Shown here: positions 9,093 through 15,530 of the stretch, in pieces
How positions within the stretch are numbered: the stretch's first letter is position 1
How the letters are laid out: the number at the start of each line of letters is the position of its first letter
Source of the DNA: Rugamonas sp. A1-17
GTDB taxonomy: Bacteria > Pseudomonadota > Gammaproteobacteria > Burkholderiales > Burkholderiaceae_D
DNA: 64,000 nt
Direction: 5' to 3'
Assembly: GCA_025548565.1 (NCBI GenBank)
Contig: JAJLPB010000002.1
Coordinates: forward strand, 372,001 to 436,000
Position numbers and translations under genes: made by a program
Notes under the pieces: model-generated
The model's input: only the letters and a program-made list of their open reading frames with translations
Databases searched by the model: none
Told to the model about the DNA's origin: nothing

Positions 9093-11747
9093 ATGCAACG
9101 CAGTTTGATATCGCTCGCCGTGATGGCGCTGCTCGGCCTCTCCACCGGCCTCGCCCCACTGACCGTGGCCGCCGCGCCTGCCGCCAAAGCCGCCAAGGTC
9201 ACCACCCAGCTTCCCCGCAACGCCGTGCCCACGCACTACGCCCTATCGCTGGTGCCGGATGCCGCCAACAGCAGCTTCAGCGCCAGCGTCACCATCGCGC
9301 TCGACATCAAGCAAGCCAGCAACAGCATCACCCTCAACGCCGCCGACCTGAAATTCAGCGCCGCCGCGATCAGCGCGGGCCCGGGCAAGCCGGCGCTGGC
9401 CGCCAGCAAGATCAGCGTCGACAACGACAAGCAGACCGCCACCTTCGAATTCGCCCAGCCGCTGGCGGTGGGCAGCTATCAGCTCAAGCTGGACTACACC
9501 GGCGTGATCGGCACCCAGGCGGCCGGCATTTTCTCGCTGGATTACCAGAACGGCGGCGAAAAGAAGCGCGCCCTGTACACCCAGTTTGAGAATTCCGAAG
9601 CGCGCCGCATGATCCCGTCGTGGGACGAGCCGTTCTACAAAGCCACCTTCGCGCTGGAGGCGACCGTGCCGGCCGGGCAGATGGCCGTGTCGAACATGCC
9701 GGTGGCCTCCACCAGCAAGCTGGCCGACGGCCGCGATCTGGTGCGTTTCGCCACCTCGCCGAAGATGTCGACCTACCTGCTGTTCTTCGGCCTCGGGGAT
9801 TTCGAACGCGCCAGCGCGGTCGAAGGCGGCACCGAATTGGGCGTCGTCACGCAGAAAGGCTCGCTGGGCCAGGCCCAGTTCGCGCTCGACTCGTCGGTCG
9901 CCGTGCTGAAGGAATACAACGACTACTTCGGCGTCAAGTACCCGCTGCCAAAGCTGGACAACATCGCCGCGCCGGGCCGCAGCCAGTTCTTCAGCGCGAT
10001 GGAAAACTGGGGCGCGATCTTCACCTTTGAAGCCGCGATCCTGCTCGACCCGCGCGTCGCCACGCAGTCGGACAAGGAGACCTCCTTCCTGGTGGCCGCG
10101 CACGAAATGGCGCATCAGTGGTTCGGCGACCTGGTCACGATGGGCTGGTGGGACGACCTGTGGCTGAACGAAGGCTTCGCCTCGTGGATGGAATCGCGCA
10201 CCACCAACCGCCTGCACCCCGAATGGAATTGGGAACTGCGCGCCGTCGGCACGCGCGAACAGGCCATGGGCCGCGACGCGCTGGCCACCACCCATCCGGT
10301 GGTGCAGCACATCAGCACCGTGGAACAGGCTAGCCAGGCCTTCGACAGCATCACCTATCAAAAGGGCGAGTCGGTGATCCGCATGCTGGAGAACTATGTC
10401 GGCGACGACGCCTGGCGCGCGGGCGTGCGCAGCTACATGGCCAAGCACGCGTATGGCAATACGGTGTCCGACGACCTGTGGCGCGAAGTGGAAAAAGCCG
10501 CGCACAAGCCGATCACCGCGATCGCGCACGACTTCACGCTGCAACCGGGCGTGCCGATGATACGCGTGGCCGATGCCGTCTGCAAAAACGGCCAGACCAC
10601 CATCGCGCTGACGCAGGGTGAGTTCAGCAAAGACCAAACCGACAAGAAGCCTCTGAACTGGCGCGTGCCGGTGATCGCCCGGACCGCGGGCGGCACGCCG
10701 GTGCGCGCCCTCGTCAACGGCAAGGCCAGCATGACGCTGCCGGGTTGCGGCACGGTGCTGGTCAACGCGGGCCAGAGCGGCTACTACCGCACGCTGTACG
10801 CGCCGAAGGCGTTTGCCGCGCTGACCGACAGCTTCGCCGGCCTGCCGGCCATCGATCAACTGGGCCTGCTGTCGGACAGCTGGTCGCTGGGCATGGCGGG
10901 CCTGATGCCGGCTTCCAGCTTCCTCGACCTGGCCAGCAAGGCGCCGCTGGATGCAGCGCCGCAGGTGTGGGAGGAGATCGCCGGTTCGCTGGCCGCCCTG
11001 CACGAGAGCTACGAAGGCAAGCCTGAACAACAGGCCGCGTTGGACCGCTACGCGCGCAAGCGCCTGGCGCCGGTGCTGGCGCGCTTCGGCTGGACCAAGG
11101 CCGCGGATGAAGCGGCGCCGGTGGCCAACCTGCGCGAAACGCTGATCAACGTGCTGGGCGCCGTCGGCGACGAAAGCGTGGTGGCGGAAGCGCGCCGCCG
11201 TTATGCCGCCTCGGCCACCGACAAGGATGCGATGCCTGCCGCGCTGCGCCGCCCTATCCTGGGCGTGATCGCCGCCAATGCCGATGCCGCGACCTGGGAG
11301 CAGCTGCACGCGGCGGCCCGCGAAGAGAAATCGAGCATGATCAAGAGCGAGCTGTATGACCTGCTGGCCACCGTCAAGGACAAGGCACTGGCGCAGCGCG
11401 CCCTGGAACTGGCGCTGACCGACGAAGGCGGTGCCACCGAAGGCGCGTCCATCCTGAACCACGTCGCCGGCCATCACCCGGACATGGCCTACGACTTCGC
11501 CGTCGGCCACCACGGACAGCTGGAGAAGAAGATCGACGCCACCTCGCGCAGCCGCTACTTCCCTGGCCTGGGCGGCCGCTCGGCCGATCCAGCCATGATC
11601 GACAAGCTGCGCGCCTACGCCAAGCAATACCTGCCAGCCGAAGCGCAAGGCGACACCCGGACCGCGATCGCCTCGATCCAGTACCGCGTGAAGCTGCGCA
11701 CCACGCGCCTGCCGGAAATCGACGCCTGGCTCGCCAAGCACGGTTGA
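9093..11747 (+). CDS. secreted M1 family zinc aminopeptidase
   Basis: An 884-residue peptidase that removes N-terminal amino acids from peptides. A Sec signal peptide (residues 1 to about 33, ending in Ala-rich sequence) predicts export to the periplasm or outside. The catalytic core is complete: the exopeptidase motif reads SAMEN instead of the usual GAMEN, the zinc site is His337-Glu338-x-x-His341 (HEMAH) with Glu360 in NEGFASW, and a Tyr follows in the SITYQKGESV segment. The C-terminal third is an ERAP1_C-like helical domain. Length and domain order fit the PepN/tricorn-interacting type of M1 enzyme found secreted in Oxalobacteraceae and Xanthomonadaceae. It stands alone with its own promoter. 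Confidence 0.94.
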   Translation: MQRSLISLAVMALLGLSTGLAPLTVAAAPAAKAAKVTTQLPRNAVPTHYALSLVPDAANSSFSASVTIALDIKQASNSITLNAADLKFSAAAISAGPGKPALAASKISVDNDKQTATFEFAQPLAVGSYQLKLDYTGVIGTQAAGIFSLDYQNGGEKKRALYTQFENSEARRMIPSWDEPFYKATFALEATVPAGQMAVSNMPVASTSKLADGRDLVRFATSPKMSTYLLFFGLGDFERASAVEGGTELGVVTQKGSLGQAQFALDSSVAVLKEYNDYFGVKYPLPKLDNIAAPGRSQFFSAMENWGAIFTFEAAILLDPRVATQSDKETSFLVAAHEMAHQWFGDLVTMGWWDDLWLNEGFASWMESRTTNRLHPEWNWELRAVGTREQAMGRDALATTHPVVQHISTVEQASQAFDSITYQKGESVIRMLENYVGDDAWRAGVRSYMAKHAYGNTVSDDLWREVEKAAHKPITAIAHDFTLQPGVPMIRVADAVCKNGQTTIALTQGEFSKDQTDKKPLNWRVPVIARTAGGTPVRALVNGKASMTLPGCGTVLVNAGQSGYYRTLYAPKAFAALTDSFAGLPAIDQLGLLSDSWSLGMAGLMPASSFLDLASKAPLDAAPQVWEEIAGSLAALHESYEGKPEQQAALDRYARKRLAPVLARFGWTKAADEAAPVANLRETLINVLGAVGDESVVAEARRRYAASATDKDAMPAALRRPILGVIAANADAATWEQLHAAAREEKSSMIKSELYDLLATVKDKALAQRALELALTDEGGATEGASILNHVAGHHPDMAYDFAVGHHGQLEKKIDATSRSRYFPGLGGRSADPAMIDKLRAYAKQYLPAEAQGDTRTAIASIQYRVKLRTTRLPEIDAWLAKHG

Positions 11748-12146
11748 TCGGGCAAAAAAAAACCAGCGTCATCGCGAGATGATGCTGGTTACGAAAACGC
11801 TCGAAAGCGTGGGGATGGCCGTTTGTCCGGCGGCGATTGTGCCGCCTGGACGAAATTTGTGCCGGGCTTGATGGAGTCCGGCAGCCGGGCGCGAGGCTTG
11901 AACCGCGCGCTACAGGTGTCACTTTGCCAGCGATCGGCCGGCATAGGCTTAGGGATTCATTAAGGCGAGACTTAAGGCGGGAATGAAGTGATGGTGCCGG
12001 TGTTTCAGGCCACCGGCAAGCCTGCTGAGTCATGCTTTGTGAAATCCCGCACCGGCTTGGGTACGGAGACCAACTGGAGCACGCTGGAACCAGCGAGACG
12101 CATCATAATCGGGCATTATGACGGCCAAATGACTACCGGCGCAGCG
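11748..12146. other. 399-bp intergenic region with several hairpins and no credible gene
   Basis: Between the aminopeptidase stop and the YceI-like lipoprotein start I see a minus-strand terminator-like hairpin (11754-11790), a 5-bp stem with a CGAA loop (11797-11810) and a GC-rich inverted repeat around 11838-11850. No reading frame here has convincing coding character. The structured left part could encode a minus-strand small RNA ending at the hairpin, but no promoter was identified with confidence. Confidence 0.5.
11754..11790 (-). terminator. Rho-independent terminator-like hairpin reading on the minus strand
   Basis: AACCAGC...GCTGGTT with an inner TCATC/GATGA stem spans 11761-11790 (one mismatch on the minus strand, GCGA loop on the plus strand). 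Nine A residues at 11754-11762 become a T run after the stem on the minus strand. There is no annotated minus-strand gene upstream of it, which makes it an orphan terminator. Confidence 0.55.
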
Positions 12147-12851
12147 ATGAGAAAATTCCAAACATATTTGAAAGTGGGCGTGTTGAGCGCCTGCGTGGCC
12201 GCGTGTACGCAGCTGCCCGGCCCCGCGCAGGAGACGTCCGCCGCCGCCCATGCACCGGCGCCCGCGATGCCGGCCGCCTCTGTCGCCCATCCGCCGCGTC
12301 CGGCGGCGCCCGCCGCCGCCGTGCTAAATATCGACAGCGGACTATCGCTGATCGCTGTCACAGTGCGGCGCGGCGGCCTGCTGGCGCGGCTGGGCCACGA
12401 CCATGTGGTCGCCAGCCGCCATATCAGCGGCACCGTCGCGCCGGCCGAGAACCGGGCCGATTTCCAATTCCGCCTGGATCAGCTCACGGTCGACGAGGCC
12501 GAGCTGCGCATCGCGGCCGGCTTGGAGAAGCAACCCTCCGCCGACGCCATCGAAGGCACCCGCAACAATATGCTGACCAAAGTGCTGGACGCGGAACGCT
12601 ATCCGTTGGTGAAGGTGCACGCCGCACGCGGCGCGCCCGGCCAGCCGCTGCAGGTGGCAATCACGCTGCACGGCGTTACCCGCAACATGGCCATTCCCGT
12701 GGAGATCCGCGAAGCCAAGGGCGTGATGACCGTCACCGGCACCGTCAACCTGAAACAAAGTGATTTCGGCATCACCCCATTTTCCGTGATGGCCGGCGCG
12801 CTGGCCGTGCAGGATCAGATGGAGCTGCGCTTTACGCTGGTGGCGAAGTAA
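12147..12851 (+). CDS. YceI family lipoprotein
   Basis: A 234-residue protein with a lipoprotein signal: MRKFQTYLKVGVLSACVAAC carries two possible lipoboxes (LSAC, VAAC), so the mature protein is probably lipid-anchored in the periplasm. An Ala/Pro-rich linker follows, then a YceI-like beta-barrel (about residue 60 to the end) with the typical SDFGITPFSVMAGALAVQDQ strand. YceI proteins bind isoprenoid-type lipids, or act in periplasmic redox and stress functions; the ligand here is unknown. The start at 12147 is chosen because it gives a clean signal peptide; the frame is open further upstream to 11988. It converges on the small brnA-like gene, 2 bases away. Confidence 0.85.
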   Translation: MRKFQTYLKVGVLSACVAACTQLPGPAQETSAAAHAPAPAMPAASVAHPPRPAAPAAAVLNIDSGLSLIAVTVRRGGLLARLGHDHVVASRHISGTVAPAENRADFQFRLDQLTVDEAELRIAAGLEKQPSADAIEGTRNNMLTKVLDAERYPLVKVHAARGAPGQPLQVAITLHGVTRNMAIPVEIREAKGVMTVTGTVNLKQSDFGITPFSVMAGALAVQDQMELRFTLVAK

Positions 12852-12853
12852 GC

Positions 12854-13072
12854 TTAGCGATTTTTTTTGGCATGCTGTTGGAAGCGGTGCTCCCCTGGCA
12901 TGACTCGCTTTGCATTGGCCCAAAAGGCTTTTACCTCGGCCTCATTGTTCGGATCGTACGGTGATTCCGGATCATCAACGTAATCGGGAGCCGCTGCAAT
13001 CGCAGCCTCGATTTGCTCTTTAGTAAAAAGGGGCGTTTTCGAAATAGATTCGCGTTTCATGTTTAGTCGCAT
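12854..13072 (-). CDS. putative BrnA-like antitoxin (short form)
   Basis: A 72-residue acidic-then-basic protein whose centre (FTKEQIEAAIAAAPDYVDDPESPY) recalls the toxin-wrapping part of BrnA antitoxins. It overlaps the 3' end of the BrnT-like gene by 53 bases, the usual toxin-first order of brnTA. Unlike typical BrnA it shows no ribbon-helix-helix segment (no KERISIRL-type strand); the C-terminus is a short basic tail. So it could neutralise the toxin but not autoregulate in the usual way, or be a different antitoxin family. It lies in an AT-richer island. Evidence is pattern and position only. Confidence 0.6.
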   Translation of the reverse strand: MRLNMKRESISKTPLFTKEQIEAAIAAAPDYVDDPESPYDPNNEAEVKAFWANAKRVMPGEHRFQQHAKKNR

Positions 13073-13310
13073 TCCTGCATGAAATTAGTCGAGCGGAGTC
13101 AGCTTGATCAATCCAAATTAGCCGCACAACTCGTCCTGCAAGCCAGCAGAGGCTCTTGATGCGAACCTCACCATAACTAGCGCTGGTATCTTCTTCGCTG
13201 TACATGTAGTGATTGAACAGCACGTCCAAGTCGGCAAAATCGATATGATGCTTCTTGAGATTGCCTTTCCGCTTGTTTCGTCCCAAGTAATCATGGGACG
13301 ATCTTGTCAT
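13020..13310 (-). CDS. brnT: BrnT family (DUF497) type II toxin
   Basis: A 96-residue protein that follows the BrnT layout: a basic N-terminal stretch with NLKKHHIDFADLDVLF, where canonical BrnT has NxxKHGIxFexAxxvF, then YGEVRI and the C-terminal RLISCRNATKHETRIYFE matching RxISaRxAxxxExxxYe. BrnT is a RelE-fold ribonuclease that stops translation; its partner BrnA is encoded immediately downstream and overlapping. The N-terminus here is slightly longer than usual (MTRSSHDYLGRNKRKG). Base composition is markedly more AT-rich than the flanking housekeeping genes, in line with transfer. Confidence 0.75.
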   Translation of the reverse strand: MTRSSHDYLGRNKRKGNLKKHHIDFADLDVLFNHYMYSEEDTSASYGEVRIKSLCWLAGRVVRLIWIDQADSARLISCRNATKHETRIYFENAPFY

Positions 13311-13426
13311 TCCATAGTAGGCAACGGCATGAGCTTAATCAAGCTAAGCTAAAAAGTAAAACTTGAACACGCTTGAAGACACTTCGCGACCCATCACTTC
13401 GTCCCGCAGATGTCATTTCGGTTTAT

Positions 13427-13810
13427 TTAGGTTTCCAACCTGACAGCAAATGACTCACCATGTATGTTGAGCACAAAGTCGCGAATACTAGATATCGCAC
13501 ACGAAAAATCAGCTAGCGAACTTGATTTTACAAACCCGGTGATGCTGGCCTCATGGCAGTAGCTGAATTGACCTCCGCCATACGCCGGTACGCTTTTCAA
13601 AAGCACTTTTTCCAAGTTCGGACTATCAACAAATATAGCCAGCGCAGGCTTATCCACATCCTCCAAGGCTTGGACAAAAAAACCTGTTCCCGCCTCATGG
13701 CAAAGATGCCTTCCATGGTTACTTCCGAATCCTCGAATAGCAGCCTTTGAGCAATCACGACCGAGACTGGCAACTTTTCTTTCACTTGTTAGAATCCGCA
13801 GAGAGATCAA
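13427..13810 (-). CDS. hypothetical protein, last gene of a small-gene cassette
   Basis: I do not recognise this 127-residue protein. It has no signal peptide or membrane helix, six cysteines scattered without a clear motif, and a mixed alpha/beta look (for example KPALAIFVDSPNLEKVLL). The start is a TTG at 13810, chosen because GGAGGGAC directly before it is a strong ribosome site and the preceding DUF7661-like gene ends only 21 bases upstream. It is therefore probably translated as the fourth gene of the cassette running from 14507. GC content is low for the window. Confidence 0.5.
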   Translation of the reverse strand: MISLRILTSERKVASLGRDCSKAAIRGFGSNHGRHLCHEAGTGFFVQALEDVDKPALAIFVDSPNLEKVLLKSVPAYGGGQFSYCHEASITGFVKSSSLADFSCAISSIRDFVLNIHGESFAVRLET

Positions 13811-13831
13811 GTCCCTCCACAGGAAAAACTC

Positions 13832-14050
13832 TTATGGCAATTGCACCGCATTGCAGTTTCGAGGCGTCGCATTCTCATGATACAAGTCTGCCAGATACTC
13901 ACACAGCTCATCTTCAGCGACATCACTTGGCACTATGAAGTCTGCTGGCCGGCGCTTTCCATCGGCGCCAAGATAAAAAGCTCTCCAGTTCCCTTCTGTG
14001 CCGGCAATGGCGATCAGGGCACCGAAAATATTGAATCTAAATTCTTTCAT
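13832..14050 (-). CDS. DUF7661-like small protein
   Basis: A 72-residue protein with the pattern FNIFGALIAIAG, WRAFYLGADGKRRPADFIVPSDVAEDEL and YLADLYHENATP, which I recall as the DUF7661 family of small bacterial proteins of unknown function. No signal or membrane segment. AGAGGA precedes the ATG at 14050 by 9 bases. The ExbD-like gene ends 21 bases upstream and the unknown gene starts 21 bases downstream, giving evenly spaced small genes in one probable transcript. The family name is from memory and should be confirmed; the function is unknown. Confidence 0.6.
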   Translation of the reverse strand: MKEFRFNIFGALIAIAGTEGNWRAFYLGADGKRRPADFIVPSDVAEDELCEYLADLYHENATPRNCNAVQLP

Positions 14051-14071
14051 GGGCTGGAATCCTCTGGAGAG

Positions 14072-14329
14072 TCAGGCCACCACGAGCTTCCCGTCGATAA
14101 GGATACGCACCCGTTCGCCCACAAAACCGACACGGTGACTGCCGTAAATAGCCTTGCCGATCGCCTCGTAATATGAGGATGTGTCTGCTTCGATTGAAAT
14201 TATCGCATCTGGATGGTCGGCGTAGATTTTCCCGAGAGCCTCGGCAACCTCATTTGTCGAACCCAACTTCGCGCCATTCAAATGCACATAAACATTATCG
14301 GAAATCTTCAAAACAAATATTTCACTCAC
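14072..14329 (-). CDS. small protein resembling the periplasmic domain of ExbD/TolR
   Basis: An 85-residue protein starting at a GTG (14329) with TTGGAG eight bases before it. The order of elements, a strand with VYVHLNGAKLG, a helix TNEVAEALGKIYADH, then PDAIISIEADTSSYYEAIGKAI and a closing strand RVRILIDGKLVV, resembles the C-terminal domain of ExbD/TolR (IxVngxxv..L...L......V.I.aD....Y..v..v). It lacks the N-terminal transmembrane helix with its conserved Asp, so it cannot be a normal ExbD. The gene just upstream encodes a tiny membrane protein. The resemblance is by eye and may reflect convergence. Confidence 0.45.
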   Translation of the reverse strand: MSEIFVLKISDNVYVHLNGAKLGSTNEVAEALGKIYADHPDAIISIEADTSSYYEAIGKAIYGSHRVGFVGERVRILIDGKLVVA

Positions 14330-14345
14330 AATCGCCGCTCCAAAA

Positions 14346-14507
14346 TTAATCTGGCTTTGCGGCCAGCACGAACGGGATTGCAATCGGACCCAGCATTGCC
14401 ACCAGAGCGGCCCTGATGCCAGTTGTTTTTACAGAACGGCGTTTGGCGATGACGAGGCATGCCACCGCCGAGAGTGCCCAAATTAAGGCAGGAAGGTATT
14501 CAGTCAT
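14346..14507 (-). CDS. 53-residue membrane protein
   Basis: A short open frame, MTEYLPALIWALSAVACLVIAK then a basic loop KRRSVKTTG and a second hydrophobic stretch IRAALVAMLGPIAIPFVLAAKPD. Two predicted membrane helices with a positively charged turn suggest an inner-membrane hairpin with both ends outside the cytoplasm. GGAGTTCACT before the ATG gives a ribosome site. The stop is 16 bases upstream of the GTG of the ExbD-like gene, so the two are probably cotranscribed and co-translated. No family recognised. Confidence 0.5.
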   Translation of the reverse strand: MTEYLPALIWALSAVACLVIAKRRSVKTTGIRAALVAMLGPIAIPFVLAAKPD

Positions 14508-14740
14508 AGTGAACTCCAAATAGTTGTCCGCAGGGAGTCTACTGATACTGACATGAAAAAGTTACAAGTACAATCCCGGCTACAGATACCGCCGCGAAGA
14601 ACAAAAAAAAGCCCGCGGCACAAAGAGGCGCGGGCGAAAAGTTTTCAAATCGGGAGAGACTTGAAAGAGCAAAGCCAGTATTGCAGCGCAACATTACGCC
14701 CTGATGACAAACGGCGCTGCGAACAGACTTTTTTACTCTT
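14508..14740. other. intergenic region with a terminator and no gene
   Basis: The 233 bases between the 53-residue membrane protein gene and lysE hold a clear minus-strand terminator (14603-14635) and otherwise AT-rich sequence in which I see no supported gene. The promoter for the small-gene cassette should lie between 14508 and 14600. Confidence 0.5.
14603..14635 (-). terminator. Rho-independent terminator of the LysE-family gene
   Basis: GCCCGCG (14611-14617) pairs with CGCGGGC (14629-14635) and the eight A residues at 14603-14610 form a U run after the stem on the minus strand. It sits about 105 bases after the LysE-family stop codon. Confidence 0.8.
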
Positions 14741-15370
14741 TCAGCGGGACACGATCAATTTCAGCCCCAGGCCGACGAAAATCGTGCCGGCCACACGGTC
14801 CATCCACGTGCCCGCGCCCGGATGGCGGTTGATCCAGGCGCCCACAGCGCCGGAGAAATACCCCAGCAAACCGAACAAGACCACGCCCTGCGCCGTGAAC
14901 AGCAAGCCCAGCTGCGCGGTCTGCCAGCTGGCGTCGCCCCGCTCGGCCACCACGAACTGCGGCAGGAACGACAGGAAGAACAGCACCACCTTGGGATTGA
15001 CGGCGTTGGCGAACAAACCTTTCACAAACAGCTTGCCCAGACTCTCATCCGGCACGCCGGCGCCCTCGACACGCGCGCCGCCACGGCTGCGCAGCGCGCC
15101 GATGCCCAGCCAGATCAGGTAGCCTCCCCCCAGCAGTTTGAGCGCGCCAAACGCCAGCGGCGACGCCTTGATCAGGGCGCTGACACCCAGCGTCGCCAGC
15201 AGTGTGTGGCTCAGGCAGCCCAACGCGCAGCCCAGGCCGAACACCATGCCCTGCCGCCTTCCGCGCGACATGCCGACGCTGAGCACCATCAAATTGTCCG
15301 GGCCCGGCGAAATCGTGATCAGCAAGGCGGCACTCAGAAAACCGATAAATTGTTCTGGGGAGATAAGCAC
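14741..15370 (-). CDS. LysE/RhtB family amino-acid exporter
   Basis: An inner-membrane transporter of about 209 residues with six hydrophobic segments. It shows the family signature near the N-terminus, ITISPGPDNLMVLSVGMSRG, followed by GxxxGLGCALGCLSH, and the mid-protein FVKGLFANAVNPKVVLFF motif. LysE/RhtB proteins export amino acids such as Lys, Thr or homoserine lactone by proton exchange; the substrate here is unknown. The start is set at the GTG (15370), which gives MISPEQF-like sequence and has AGGA eight bases upstream; an ATG at 15400 is also in frame. It is divergent from the hybrid kinase gene and followed by a terminator. Confidence 0.9.
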   Translation of the reverse strand: MLISPEQFIGFLSAALLITISPGPDNLMVLSVGMSRGRRQGMVFGLGCALGCLSHTLLATLGVSALIKASPLAFGALKLLGGGYLIWLGIGALRSRGGARVEGAGVPDESLGKLFVKGLFANAVNPKVVLFFLSFLPQFVVAERGDASWQTAQLGLLFTAQGVVLFGLLGYFSGAVGAWINRHPGAGTWMDRVAGTIFVGLGLKLIVSR

Positions 15371-15530
15371 GGTGGCGTTCCTGTGGTCCAAAGGCGCCAT
15401 CTTACCCGGCTCGTCCGGCGCGCGCCAAGTGTCGTTACATGCCTTAAGTCAATTTTTGGATAAAACAATAAGTTCTCGTTTAAAATGGAAAAAACCCAAC
15501 TTATCGAGACCGGCGGCCTTCGGAATACTA

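Noticed and set aside
9243..11741. An 832-codon frame antisense to the M1 aminopeptidase gene
   Set aside because: Shadow of the third-codon GC bias; the sense strand encodes a complete enzyme with signal peptide and zinc site.
11880..11960. tRNA-like T-arm (GGTTCAAGCC) on the minus strand
   Set aside because: The stem around it does not have 5-base T-arm geometry and there is no acceptor, D or anticodon arm in register.
13650..13658. A perfect TTATCCACA DnaA box
   Set aside because: It is single and lies inside the 127-residue gene of the AT-rich island, so chance is a sufficient explanation.
15138..15530. N-terminal extension of the 7TMR-DISM kinase
   Set aside because: It overlaps lysE on the other strand and would bury the signal peptide; the ATG at 15531 is better.
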